Shown one piece after another: positions 11,539-22,051 of a stretch of DNA of 64,000 nucleotides (the stretch's first letter is position 1; each line of letters opens with the position of its first letter). The position numbers were made by a program, and so were the translations under genes. The stretch comes from Ceratopteris richardii (lineage: Eukaryota; Streptophyta; Polypodiopsida; Polypodiales; Pteridaceae): the NCBI GenBank assembly GCA_020310875.1, contig CM035430.1, positions 105,924,376 through 105,988,375 on the forward strand, written 5' to 3'. The notes below the pieces were generated by a model. It saw only the letters and a list, made by a program, of their open reading frames with translations, did not search any database and was not told where the DNA came from.

Positions 11539-13792
11539 ACATGGGCTTATCTATTGAAAGCAAAGTCCAACGTGCTTGTGTGCTTCAAACAGATTTTGTT
11601 TATGGCTGAAAATCTATCAGCATGTAGATTGGGCACTATCAATTGGGATTGAGGGAGGGGAAATACACATCTTCTGATTTCAATGCATTTCTGGCTAAGT
11701 GTGGGATAAAACATCAGTCTACAAAGACATATACACCTCAAAAAAATGGATTTGTAGAAAGAAAGAAAAGGTCTCTCATGGAGATGTTGTTGTTTATGGC
11801 CAAGAGTCCGGCTTTACCACATAGCCTTTAGCTTGAGGTTGTTATGTGTGCAACAAATGTACTTAACAGGTATCCCACAAAATCATTGCAATCTATGACT
11901 CCATATGAGGCTTGGCATGGTTGCAAGCCATTTGTTGCTCATCTGCATGTCTTTGGTTGTCTAGAATACACATTAGTGCTTGAGAAACAATGTAGAAAAT
12001 TGGATGATAAAGTAGTGAAATGTATTCTTATTGGTTATAGTTCTGAAAGCCAAGGCTATCGTCTATAACATCCACAAAATAAATGCATTTTGGTTATTCA
12101 TGATGTTGTTTTTGTGGAAGATGCAATTCAACCATCACTTTCATGTACTAAGGAGACATCAATTAGCTCTAAAAATGTGTAGGACACTTTGCTTTGATAG
12201 GTAGATAGTCAAGTGTTGGTCCAAATAAGGAAATTTCTCAACTTTTACAAGTTCCACATGATGATGCACATCATTGCATTTCTGATGAAGATTTACATGA
12301 TGCACTTGTTGATGAGAGGGTTGATATAGAGAAGGCAAAAACTATGCCTAAATGGCTTGTGTAGACCTTGCAAGATATCAAATTCAATGCACCTCTATCA
12401 TATCATACTCGTTCAAGCTCTCAAAGTGCCCCTTTTGGATCGAATTTCTCTGTGATGGATGCCTTTGGTCTTTGTGATAAGAATTAGCTTGTTTCTTTTG
12501 ATGAAGCATAAAATTTAGAAAATTGGATGGTTGCTATGCAATCAGAATTTGATGCTATTATGAACAATGGTACCCTGACTTTATGTGATTTTCCTCCCAA
12601 CAAAAAGGCCATTGTCTCTAAATGGGTATACAAGTTGAAACATAAACCTAATGGAATAGTTTACAAGTACAAGGCTAGGCTTATTGCAAAAGGTTATGCT
12701 TAAGAGAGAGGCATTTATTTTGATGAGATCTTTGCACCCACTAAATGGAACAGTTGATAGGTACAAGGATAGGAATGTTGCAAAAGATTATGCTCAAGAC
12801 AGAGGCATTGATTTTGATGAGAATTTTGCACACACTTGGCGAATGACCACTATTCATAGCATTTGTGCACTTTTAGATCATCATGGTTGGAATGTACATA
12901 CATTACTTGGACATTAAAACTGCATTTTTGAATGGTGAGTTACATAAAAAAAGTGTATGTATTTTAACTTCATGGTTTTGGAAAGAGGTTTATGGTTGAG
13001 TCTTTATGATGTTGGCCGAAGATGCATGTGATGTTGTTGTCGATCAACACATTTCTAGATGCTTGATTTACTTATGCATAACTTGGCCTGATATTCAGTT
13101 TGTTATCTCTGAGATGAGCAAGTTTATATGTTGCCTAGGTGTCAAACATTGGTAGGTGGTTAAGTGCATCTTTTGCTACTTGAGTGGTACTTGGCTACTT
13201 GGGTTGTTTTATCCCAAGGGTGGATCATTACCACCATTTATACATGCTTTTTCTACCTCAAACTAGGTTGGTTTCTATGACACTCATGTTTCCACTAGTG
13301 GTTTTTACTTCATGCTTGGTAGCTAATGCATATCTTGGTTGAGGGAGCATCAGCCTACTATGGCCACTTCTAGTTGTGAGGCAGAGTATAGGTAAAATTT
13401 CACAATGAGTTTTGATTATGTGTGGCTCAAATGCATTTTGGTTGGTTTGGGTGTTGGTAAGTCTTTTTTCACCACCATCTTCCCTAATAGTAAGAGCGCA
13501 TTGGCAATTGGAAGGAACCCTGTGTTCCATGCTCACACAAACAACATTGAGGTGCATTTATCATTATGTCATGGTGTGTTTCTCTATTGGAGAGATAAGT
13601 TTGGCATATGTGCCTACATAGGATAACATTGTAGACCTTTTTGCAAAGGCTTTGCCGACGAAGAAGTTTGAAGCCTTCTGCAATGCTTTGGGCTGACTTA
13701 CTTTTTTGGATTGATCTCTGTCCACATAGCTTGTCACCACCTTATACATGAGTGCCAACTACTTGTTTGATGCATCACTCCTAGGGGGTATT
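11539..13792 (+). pseudogene. 5'-truncated Ty1/copia pol relic (integrase, RT, RNase H)
   Basis: This follows the same order as the complete copia at 14133-19126 but starts inside the integrase, so LTR, gag and protease are missing. Integrase remains include KTYTPQKNGFVERKKRS (near 11730) and YEAWHGCKPFVAHLHVFGCL (near 11910). RT remains include KWVYKLKHKPNG (near 12620) and a duplicated segment. RNase H remains lie around 13250-13560. Many stops occur, several where the related element or the family pattern has Gln (for example TAG at about 12362 and TAA at 12702). A purine tract CTAGGGGGTA precedes the LTR at 13793. It is more decayed than its neighbour. Confidence 0.8.
12650..12834 (+). 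repeat. Diverged tandem duplication inside the RT region
   Basis: The stretch encoding GTVDKYKARLVAKGYAQ-like residues up to FDE.FA occurs twice in a row, at about 12650-12741 and 12742-12834. The copies have diverged visibly; the first has TAA where the second keeps CAA. No such repeat is present in the related element at 17460-17560. Confidence 0.6.
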
Positions 13793-14025
13793 TGTTGATA
13801 TATTTTGGTAGTGATGTGTGTGAACACACTTAGTACCACCAAGGCACTTCTTTCCCTCTTTAGGAAGTTTTTTTTCTCCCCCAACTTGTATATGCGCCTA
13901 TAATACTAATGGGTCTGTTATCTCTGTACATTCACTTGGTAATTCATTCATTGTTGTGCTGTGCTCCAAGCTTCTTCTTCTTCCTTGTGCTATTTGTGTG
14001 CTTGTGCAGACCTCAAACTCCAACA
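13793..14025 (+). repeat. 3' LTR of the truncated copia element
   Basis: 233 bp, beginning TGTTGATATATTTTGG and ending CTCCAACA, hence TG...CA. It is clearly the same family as the LTRs at 14133-14362 and 18898-19126. The 107 bp from 14026 to 14132 that separate it from the next element are AT-rich with no feature. Confidence 0.9.
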
Positions 14026-14132
14026 CTAAATTTTTTTTAGTTTTATGGATTTTATTATTTACTAGAAATAAGATGTGTCAATTTGGGAGAGGCTACAAAC
14101 TTCAAGAATCATCATTTATAGAGGGAGGTTAA

Positions 14133-14362
14133 TGTTGATATATTTAGGTAGTGATGTGTGTGAACACACTAGGACCGCCAGGGCACTTTTTTCCCTCTTT
14201 AGGAGGTTTTTTTCCCTTGGATTGTATATACGCCTATTGTCCTAATGGGCTACTTATATTTGTACATTCTCTAGTAATACATTAAGTATTGTGTGTTGTG
14301 CTCCAAGCTTCTTCTTCTTCCTTATGTTGTTCGCGTGCTTCCGTAGACGTCTAACTCCAACA
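14133..14362 (+). repeat. Copia 5' LTR
   Basis: 230 bp, TGTTGATATATTTAGG to CTCCAACA. It contains the small inverted repeat GTGTGAACACAC shared by all LTRs of this family and a TATATA stretch (near 14226) that could serve as promoter. Confidence 0.9.
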
Positions 14363-14364
14363 AT

Positions 14365-14376
14365 TGGTATCAGAGT
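14365..14376 (+). promoter_or_regulatory. Copia primer binding site, initiator tRNA-Met
   Basis: TGGTATCAGAGT lies two bases after the 5' LTR. Eleven of twelve bases match the standard plant copia site TGGTATCAGAGC, complementary to the initiator tRNA-Met 3' end. It fixes the LTR end and the plus orientation. Confidence 0.9.
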
Positions 14377-14666
14377 GGGTCATCGCTTCATCTAGGGCAC
14401 CGTCGATACTCCTCTATTTGCAATCTCAGAATCGCATGAATTTTGGCCGAAATCGCGATCTGAGCTTGTTTTGGCCTCTGAATGCACTATCACACACTTG
14501 TGCAGGCTATTTCAACTTTTTGTGCAAGAGGTATATACCAGTTTCTATTCGCCAATATAAGCGTCTCGAAGTCTGCTACAGGTCTAGTAGAATTCGTTTG
14601 GGCAGTTCTGTTCAACTTTTTGAGATACAGTCAATTTTTTGCATCAAGGTATTTTAGTCACCGACC

Positions 14667-16136
14667 ATGGCTGAAAGCAGTGATGTATTCCATATGTTGG
14701 CTGTTGAGGATAAGTTGGATGGTACCAACTACCTGTTATGGGCTTATATGATGTGACATGTGTTGGTTGCAAAAGCACTGTGGAACATTGTACAAGGTGT
14801 CGAAAAACATCCTATCACACCTACAACTCTTACAACTGCAGGTACTGAAGCTGATGCAAAGGTGTCAAAGATGGTGATATTCTACATATTCCTGTTTGTG
14901 CTACGGTTTCTGATGCACCTACTGCAGAGAAGATTCATTGGGATGGTAGAGATGCCCAGGCACATGTGTTGATAGCTTTGTTTGTCAAACGTGCCATTAT
15001 TCCTCATATTCGCTCTTGTAGAACAACTAAGGATGCTTGGGATACACTTACCACATTGTACCAAGCTAGGAATGAGGCTCGTGTTTCTTACCTCCGAAAA
15101 CAATTGGAGAGTGAGCACATGAATGAAGGTGATTCTATGGACAGTTTCCTAACAAAGATCAAAGACTTGAAGGAACAGTTGATTTTTGCTGATGAGGTTA
15201 TACCAAATAGCTCACTTGTGCAGACCGTTCTGAATGCTCTTCCTCATTCATACCAGAGTTTTGCTTCTACTCTTCGATTGATGATGAAAGGAAAGCCAAA
15301 TGCCTTATCATTTGAGGAGTTAGTCTTTGTTCTGTTGCACGAAGATCAGTCCAGGTAGAACCAGGTCCATTATGCGCGTTGCAGATCAAGCTTTCCTGGC
15401 TAGTCAGAAGGGCAGAGGAAAATGGAGCTCTTCTACTAGTAAGCAGGAATCTGCAAATGCTACACATTCGAAGAACCAAGACAAAGATGAGAAAAAATCA
15501 TAAAAGTAGAAATTGTTTTGTAAGTACTATAAAGGGAATGATCATATCATAAAGAACTGTCCAAAACTAGCTGCAAAAGAGGCAAAGAAGAAAGAGGCTG
15601 GAATGGTTGTTGCAGAAGCCTCTACACCAAAAACGGAGTCTGCTAATCTTGTGCAGGAAGAAGAATGGGCATTTACTAGTGTTTGCAGTTTTGACCCATC
15701 TTCTCATGAGCAGTGCATGTCTGCAATAGACTCAGATGTTTGGTACTTTGACAGTGGGGCGACCAAACATATACCTTGCAGCGCAGTTTCTTCTCTTCTC
15801 TCGAGCCTGCCCCTACAGGGAATACTGTTACATGTGCCAACAAATCCTCTTATCCTGTTATGGGAGTTGGTAAATTTTGAATACTGCTGATGGTAGTTCT
15901 TTCACTTTGTCAGATGATTTATTTGTGCCAAGGATCAAGAAGAACCTGTTATCAGTTTCTGCATTAGCCAAGATTAGCTTGGTTGTGAAATTTGTTGATG
16001 ACAGGTGTACAGTTCATGATCTTCAAATGGCGATGTGATTATTGCTTCTAGCATTTTATGTCGTGGGCTGTATAAGCTCATAGACTATGAAAGATCTGTA
16101 AATGATTTGGCATGTGCACTAAATGATTCTTAGGCT
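14667..16136 (+). pseudogene. Copia gag and protease region
   Basis: Gag begins at ATG 14667 (MAESSDVFHMLAVEDKLDG), a typical copia start, and continues through TNYLLWAYMM to a TGA at 14753-14755, then is frameshifted. The piece at 14966-15358 carries the gag-polypeptide segment with TTKDAWDTLTTLYQARNEAR. The zinc knuckle near 15515 reads CKYYKGNDHIIKNC, so the second Cys is replaced by Tyr. The protease signature WYFDSGATKHI near 15745 keeps the catalytic DSGA. After 15890 the reading again changes frame before the integrase. The product would have formed the particle core and processed the polyprotein; damage at the knuckle and the early stop make it non-functional. Confidence 0.85.
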
Positions 16137-17060
16137 ATGTCAGATGCAAAGCTTTGGCATGCACGCTTTGGTCATCTGAACTTTGCTAGTTTGCTACGCC
16201 TGCAGAAATCTCAAATCGTGTCCTCTTTGCCCAAACTTGAGGCACCTGGAAAACATGTTTGTGAAGGTTGTATTTTGGGCAAAATGCAGCGTTCATCCTT
16301 TCCAAAAGATGGTTTAGTTCGGGCTACTAAAAAATTGCAGCTTGTACATAGTGATGTCTGTTGTCCTATGCAAACACCTTCTTTTGGGAGTTATCTTTAC
16401 TTCGTGACTTTCATCGATGATTTTTCCAGGCATGCATGGGTATATTCATTGAAGGCAAAGTCCGAAGTGTTCATGTGCTTCAAACAGTTTTTGGTTTTGG
16501 CTGAAAATCTATCAGCATGTAAAATGGACACCCTCCGTTCTAACCGGGGGGGGGAATATATGTCTTCTGATTTTAATGCATTTCTAGCTGAACCTGGGAT
16601 AAAACACAAGTATATAGTGCTGTATACACTTCAACAAAATGGATTTGCTGAAGGAAAGAACAGGTCACTCATGGAGGTGGCGAGGTGTATGGTCAAGAGT
16701 CAGGCTTTACCACATAGTTTCTGGCTTGAGGCTGTCATGTGTGCAGCATATGTACTGAACAGGTGTCCCACTAAAGCATTGCAGTCTATCACTCCATATG
16801 AGGCTTGGCATGATTGCAAGCCATCTGTTGCTCATCTGCGTGTTGGGTACAGTTCTAAAAGTAAACGCTATCTTCTGTATCATCCACAGACTAAACGCAT
16901 TCTGGTTAGCCATGATGTTGTTTTTGTGAAAGATGCTATTCATCCATTGCTTTCATGTACTAAGGAGACATCTGTTAGCTCCAAAGACATGTATGATACT
17001 TTGCTGCCTCTTTTTATAGGTGGACAGTCTACTGCTGGTCCCAATGAGGCAACTTCTTAG
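16137..17060 (+). pseudogene. Copia pre-integrase and integrase region
   Basis: An open stretch of 307 codons. It starts with the GAG-pre-integrase zinc segment (LWHARFGHLNFASL, then CEGCILGKMQRSSF), followed by the integrase core: VHSDVCCPMQTPS and FVTFIDDFSRHAWVY. The second catalytic position reads SNRGGEY instead of the family's SDRGGEY, so the catalytic Asp is Asn. The third acidic residue survives in QQNGFAEGKNRS. Near 16835-16850 a stretch present in the truncated relative (HVFGCLEYTLVLEK region) is missing, an internal deletion. Integrase would insert the cDNA into the genome; with Asn at the active site this copy could not. Confidence 0.85.
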
Positions 17061-17162
17061 CCTTTGTAGGTTTCATGTGATGATGCAGATCATTCCATTT
17101 CTGATGTAGATTTACATGATGCACTAGTTGATGAGAGAGCTGATATTGAGCAAGAAAAAACT

Positions 17163-18830
17163 ATGCCAAAATGGCTCGTGCAGACTTTGTGTGATAGAAA
17201 ATTAGATGCACCTCTGTCACATCGTACTCGTTCAGGCTGTCATAGTGCCTCTTTTGCATCAGATTGCTATGCTATGACTGCATCTAGTCTCTGTGATGAG
17301 AATGAGCATGTTTCGTTTGATGAAGCACAAAATTCAGAAAATTGGATGGCTGCTATGCAATCTGAATATGATGCCATAATGAAGAATGGTACTTGGTCTT
17401 TATGTGACTTGGCTCTTGGCAAGAAGCCCATTGGCACTAAGTGGGTATACAAGTTGAAGTGTAAATCGGATGGTACAGTTGACAAGTATAAGGCTAGGCT
17501 TGTTGCAAAGGGTTATGCGTAGGAAAGAGGCATTGCTTTTGATGAGACCTTTGCACATACATGCCGTATGACTACTGTTCGGAGCATTTGTGCACTTGCA
17601 GCCCATCATGGTTGGAATGTACATCAGTTGGACATTAAAGTTGCATTTCTGAATGGTGACTTGCATGAAGAAGTGTATGTTTTTTAGCCCCGTGGCTTTG
17701 TGCAAAAAGGGCATGAAAACCAGGTGTGCAAGTTAAAGAAGGCATTATATGGTTTAAAGCAAGCACCACGTGCTTGGTATGAGAAGATACATGCCTATCT
17801 GATTGCACATGGTTTTGAGAACAATCCAAATGAAAGCACCTTATATGTTAAGCGTGCTAATGATGTGCTTCTGATCATTGTTGTCTATGTTGACGACATG
17901 CTGCTCACTGGTCCTATTGAGAAGCATATTGCTGATTTTAAGGCTGATTTGCATGCCTCATTTGAGATGTCTGATTTGGGGCATTTGCATCACTATTTGG
18001 GCATTCAGTTTATGCAAGTTGATGGTGGAATGGCTTTGTGTCAAACGAAATATATTGACACATTATTGTAGCAGTTTGGCCTTGAAGACTGTAATACTAT
18101 TGCCACTCCTATGGAGATAGGTTTACGATTGAGTCTTCATGATGCTGGAGATGCATTTGATGTTGTTCTCTATCAGCATGCTATTGGATGCTTGATTTAC
18201 CTATGCATTACTCGGCCAGATATTTAGTTTGTTGTCTCACAGATGAGCAGGTTTATGCATTGCCCAGGAGTCAAGCATTGGCATGTAGTTAAGTGCATCT
18301 TTCGCTATTTGAGTGGTACTCAGCTACTTGGGTTGTTTTATCCCAAGGGGGGATCACTACCGCCAAATTTGCATGCTTTTTCTGACTCTGATTGGGCTGG
18401 TTGCTATGACACTTGTGTGTCCACTAGTGGCTTTTGCTTCATGCTTGGTAGCTCATCTATATCTTGGTTGAGCAAGAAGTAGCCTACTCTGGCCACTTCC
18501 AATTCTACGGTTGAATATAGGGCAGCTTTCATAGCTACTGTTGAGTGGTTGTGGCTCAGACGCCTTATGGCTGATTTGGGTGTTGGTCAGTCTTCTGCCA
18601 CCATCATCTTCACTGATAGTCAAAGCGCATTGGTAGTTGTGAGGAACCCTGTGTTCCATGATCACACTAAGCACATTGAGGTGCATTATCATTATGTCAG
18701 AGAGAGGTTCTATGCTGGGGAGATCAGCTTGGCATATGTGCCCACGTAGGAGAACATTGCAGACCTTTTCACGAAGGCTCTGCCTAGGGAGAAGTTTGAA
18801 GCTTTTCGCAAAGCTTTGGGCGATTTCCAC
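17163..18830 (+). pseudogene. Copia reverse transcriptase and RNase H region
   Basis: One frame, interrupted by isolated stops. RT motifs run NWMAAMQSEYDAIMKNGTWS, KWVYKLKCKSDGTVDKYKAR, GWNVHQLDIKVAFLNG, KKALYGLKQAPRAWYEK and the catalytic VYVDDMLLTG near 17886. RNase H follows with FSDSDWAGC, SWLSKK and FTDSQSALVVVRNP, ending near PREKFEAFRKALG. Stops at 17520, 17685, 18069, 18225, 18480 and 18747 are all TAG, mostly where Gln (CAG) is expected from the family. The protein would copy element RNA into cDNA. Apart from the stops the domains are well preserved. Confidence 0.9.
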
Positions 18831-18897
18831 ATAGCTTGGCACTTCCTTATACATGATTGCCAGCTCCTTGTTCACCACATCACTCCCAGGGGGGATT

Positions 18898-19126
18898 TGT
18901 TGATATATTTATGTAGTGATGTGTGTGAACACACTAGGAGTGTCGGGGCACTTTTTTCCCTCTTTAGGAGGTTTTTTCCCCTGGCTTGTATATACGCATA
19001 TTGCCCTAATGGGCTACTTATCTTTGTACACTCTCTAGTAATACATTCAGTATTGTGTGTTGTGCTCCAAGCTTCTTCTTCTTCCTTATGCTGTTCATGT
19101 GCTTCCACAGACGTCTAACTCCAACA
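18898..19126 (+). repeat. Copia 3' LTR
   Basis: 229 bp, beginning TGTTGATATATTTATG and ending CTCCAACA, preceded by the purine-rich tract CCCAGGGGGGAT that primes plus-strand synthesis. Confidence 0.9.
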
Positions 19127-19398
19127 GTTTAATTGAAAACGATTAGATGAAAAAGGTTTGTGATTAGTCTTTGAGAAATTTTATATATGCATATAAAAGA
19201 CATATTTGAATCTTCTCATTTTTGTGAATCCAAATTGCAATTCTTGATGAGGATAATTTTTTGAGCAAATTCAAAAGTTCAAGATTGGCACTTGAACTAG
19301 GAACATCAAAGCAATTTCCAAGATCATTCTATTGTTTACTTTACCAAATTCAAGAAAAGATGTATTTTGTGCTTTACATGGGCAATATTCTCAAGATC

Positions 19399-19403
19399 CC
19401 ACC
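19399..19403 (+). repeat. Target-site duplication of gypsy G1, left copy
   Basis: CCACC, repeated exactly at 36498-36502 on the other side of the element. Five bases is the normal size for this class and shows that the element is a single, undisturbed insertion. Confidence 0.95.
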
Positions 19404-20119
19404 TGTTGGCAGTAGCCTTGGTACACCAGGACCTACAAGACGTGAAAGCCAAAGAAGGGAGTCAGAGCGAAGGGACAGCACAAGCAAACAGGGCAGTCAA
19501 AGAAGATCTGGCAAGTAGGCCAATATTTTTTCAAGACACTAATGCAGATCAAAGAGATGGACATGCAGGGAGGAAGAGCAAGTAGGGAGCTCGAAGATAT
19601 GTATGGCAGATCACTAGAAGAAATCCCTACAACAACAGTGATTTTTATCACTAACAATCATTGTAAATATCATTTCACCTTTTTGTAGCTCCATTTTGTG
19701 CAAGCCAAGGAGTCCTTGAGCTTGAGGAGCCTTAGAAGTAGTTGCGTACCAATTTTCGTATTTTTTAGATCTCGTTTGAGCCCCCAAATAAGCCCTAGAA
19801 CCTAATTTTTAACTAGGCCGGACACTAGGTCTGGACAGGACCAAAAGCTAGTCAAGAACTATAAAAAGGGCTAGAGAGCTCATTTTTGGGGTTAGATTGT
19901 AATTGAAACAAACTTGTAAGAGCTATTGAAAGTAATCTAAAGAACTCCATTGATCCTCTCTCTTTGTCTTGCCGTGTGTGCGCGTGTGTGTGTATGTGTG
20001 TGCATGCTTGTGTGCTTCTCACTCACGCACTTGTGACGCCACTTGCTCGAGGTCTTCATACCATCCTCACGTCTTCCCGGATTGACATTAAAGGAGGTGC
20101 TACTCATCACTGAGCTACA
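19404..20119 (+). repeat. Gypsy G1 5' LTR
   Basis: 716 bp, TG...CA. It holds a TATA box, a GT-rich microsatellite near 19974-20007 and a perfect short hairpin AGTGATTTTTATCACT near 19639-19654. The first 115 bases are the counterpart of the ORF3 C-terminal coding sequence found in the 3' LTR. Three differences from the 3' LTR are seen: CAGG/CAAG, CTAG/CTGG and TGGAC/TGAAC. Confidence 0.95.
19860..19868 (+). promoter_or_regulatory. TATA box of G1 LTR promoter
   Basis: CTATAAAAAGGG is a strong plant TATA box, conserved in the LTRs of G1 and G2 (36238-36246, 40850-40858, 57254-57262) and present with one base fewer in G3. Transcription would start about 25-35 bases downstream, so U3 is about 490 bp. 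Confidence 0.75.
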
Positions 20120-20127
20120 CCAAATTT

Positions 20128-20150
20128 TGGCGCCGTTGCCGGGGATCGAA
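20128..20150 (+). promoter_or_regulatory. G1 primer binding site, tRNA-Asp(GUC)
   Basis: TGGCGCCGTTGCCGGGGATC and the next bases are a full complement of the plant nuclear tRNA-Asp(GUC) 3' end including CCA. It begins eight bases after the LTR end and primes minus-strand synthesis. The match is perfect as far as I can recall the tRNA. Confidence 0.92.
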
Positions 20151-20503
20151 CTTTGAGGACGAGCGTGTGATGGTAAGACGTAGAGTTGACGCGTTGGAGT
20201 TGTAGGTATTTTCTTCACTCTCATCGATTTTCTTTTACTTTCTTCACCATCTTCATCACCATCATCATCATCACCATCTCCCATGTCCATCTCCATCATC
20301 GCGAAAATTTCAGTTTTTTGACCATATCCCCATCTCCACCTCATTCCCTCATTTCACTTGTGAGAGAGAGCGAGAGAGCGAATTTGCATGTGCTGTTTTT
20401 TGCATGTTTTGTGAGTATTCTGTAGGTACAGGCCGCATCATCATCCCCAGCACCCTGCGCAGGTACGGAAATCTGAGTAACTGTCTGTGTGTCGCCGAGC
20501 TCT

Positions 20504-21128
20504 GTCAATCGCGACCGACTGAAAAATTGCTCTAATTGCTAAACAAAGTGCATATCCATGACCTACAGGCCTAGAGCTTCCCAAAAATGTGTTTAGTTTT
20601 TTGAAATTCCACAGATTTCTGTCAATCGCGATCGCTCTGTCAATCGCGATCGACAAACCACGACGGCTCTGCCAATCGCGACCGACAGAGTCAACGACCG
20701 ATTGACCACGACCGACTGACCATACGCCTGACACGTGTCAATCGCGATCGAGTCATCAATCGCGATCGACACAGTCAACGACTGTTTGACCACGACGGAC
20801 AGCCCACGATCGACTCATCAATCGCGACCGACACAGTCAACGACTGTTTGACCACGACGGACAGACCACGACGGCTCTGTCAATCGCGACCGACACAGTC
20901 AACGACTGTTTGACCATGATCGACAGACCCTCGCGACCGACCTGTCAATCGCGATCGACTCATCAATCGCGACCGACAGAGTCAACGACGCTTTGACCAC
21001 GATTGATTGACTTTTCGGCCACGTGTCAATCGCGACTGACCAGTCAATCGCGACTGACAGCCATGACGGACCTGTCAATCGCGATCGACACGTCGATCGC
21101 GACTGACCTGTCAATCGCGACCGACAGA
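20504..21128 (+). repeat. CpG-rich near-palindromic repeat array in G1 leader
   Basis: About fourteen copies of TCAATCGCGAYCGA or close variants, one at 20504 and the rest densely from 20619. The unit is nearly its own reverse complement around TCGCGA. Between the units lie repeated spacers of the form GTCAACGACTGTTTGAC, which can fold by pairing GTCAA with TTGAC, followed by CACGACGGACAG. The array lies between primer site and gag, so it is in the genomic RNA leader. Open frames through it on either strand are repeat artefacts. The remaining leader, 21129-22051, is unique sequence, conserved in G2, with no ORF I would support. Confidence 0.9.
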
Positions 21129-22051
21129 CTTTGCGAACGCGTTAGAAGGGCAAATTAGGTCAAATTTTCAAGGCAAAAATCATTGGTCTAAATTTTGATT
21201 GAGTGTGGGACAAACACTAGGGTGTAGTATTGCATCGCCAGGCCGTGCCACAAGCTACTCGAGTGTTCCTGTTTGACTGTTAGCTTGTGTTGAATTCTGA
21301 TTTAACTCCCTAAACCCTGAACAGTCCTAACTTTTTCATACGAAATCCAATTTTTGAGCTCTTGGGCTTGTTGGAAAGCTCGTGGCATATACTACACGCC
21401 CTCAACTGTTTTTTATAAAGATAATGCGTTGATTTTCAGAGAGGGTATTTTGAAGTTGACCATACCCAGGGGGATCAAAGTCAGGGGTCTTTAGAATTAT
21501 TTTCCTAAAAGTCACAATGCAAATGTGTGTTTGTGTTACATGAATGAAAGTGGTTGGTTGTGTCCTTTGAATCTAAGCATTGAGCTAACCGTGGGACTTT
21601 TATAGGTTCATTGAGAGCAACGGAGAGCATACAAAGCAAGGTTTCTTTGCAAGCTTGAGAACCGGGTTCTTGAGCACCATAAAGCAAGGGATCAACAAGT
21701 AAGGTTGGAATATTCTCAACCCCCTCTGTCATTTCCTAGCTCAAGCTAAGAACGAGAAGAGGTAGGAGTGAGTCAGGTGGACGATAGGCAGTTATCAAGT
21801 TGAAGACTATCTAAAAACTCAAGTTCAAGCTAAAAACTGAGTTACTGTACTGTCGATAACATAAAGGAAAAGAACCTAACGTGGAGCGATCAATCTGAAA
21901 GCACGAAGAACATTCAAGTATTCCTGACGACGTGATATCAGACAAGACCATAAACACAATAATTAACTAAAAAGAATCAAGTAACTGGTACCAATTGATC
22001 GGCAACGAGGTTGTACTCTGGAACAAAAATTTGGACTAATCAGTTAGGCAT

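Larger units (their letters stand above)
14133..19126 (+). mobile_element. Full-length Ty1/copia retrotransposon, inactivated
   Basis: 4,994 bp from LTR to LTR, the usual size for plant copia elements. The order gag, protease, integrase, RT, RNase H is the copia order, with integrase before RT. The flanks are GTTAA (14128-14132) and GTTTA (19127-19131), a target-site duplication with one mismatch. The LTRs differ at many positions (I count roughly fifteen to twenty in 230), so the insertion is far older than the gypsy elements nearby. Coding sequence is in one main frame but broken by scattered nonsense codons and a gag frameshift. The 277 bp between it and the gypsy element at 19404 contain no gene. 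Confidence 0.92.

Noticed and set aside
17520..17522. TAG in the copia RT as programmed stop-codon recoding, because the truncated relative has TAA at the same place
   Set aside because: The second unit of the tandem duplication in the truncated copia keeps CAA there, so Gln is ancestral and the stops are independent decay.
19261..19585. Small plus-strand ORFs in the 5' LTR as genes
   Set aside because: They are the LTR copy of the ORF3 tail plus flanking chance codons and have no start of their own.
20619..21128. CRISPR-like appearance of the repeated units
   Set aside because: Units are irregularly spaced, degenerate and near-palindromic, spacers are themselves repeated, the context is a plant retrotransposon leader, and no cas gene is present.
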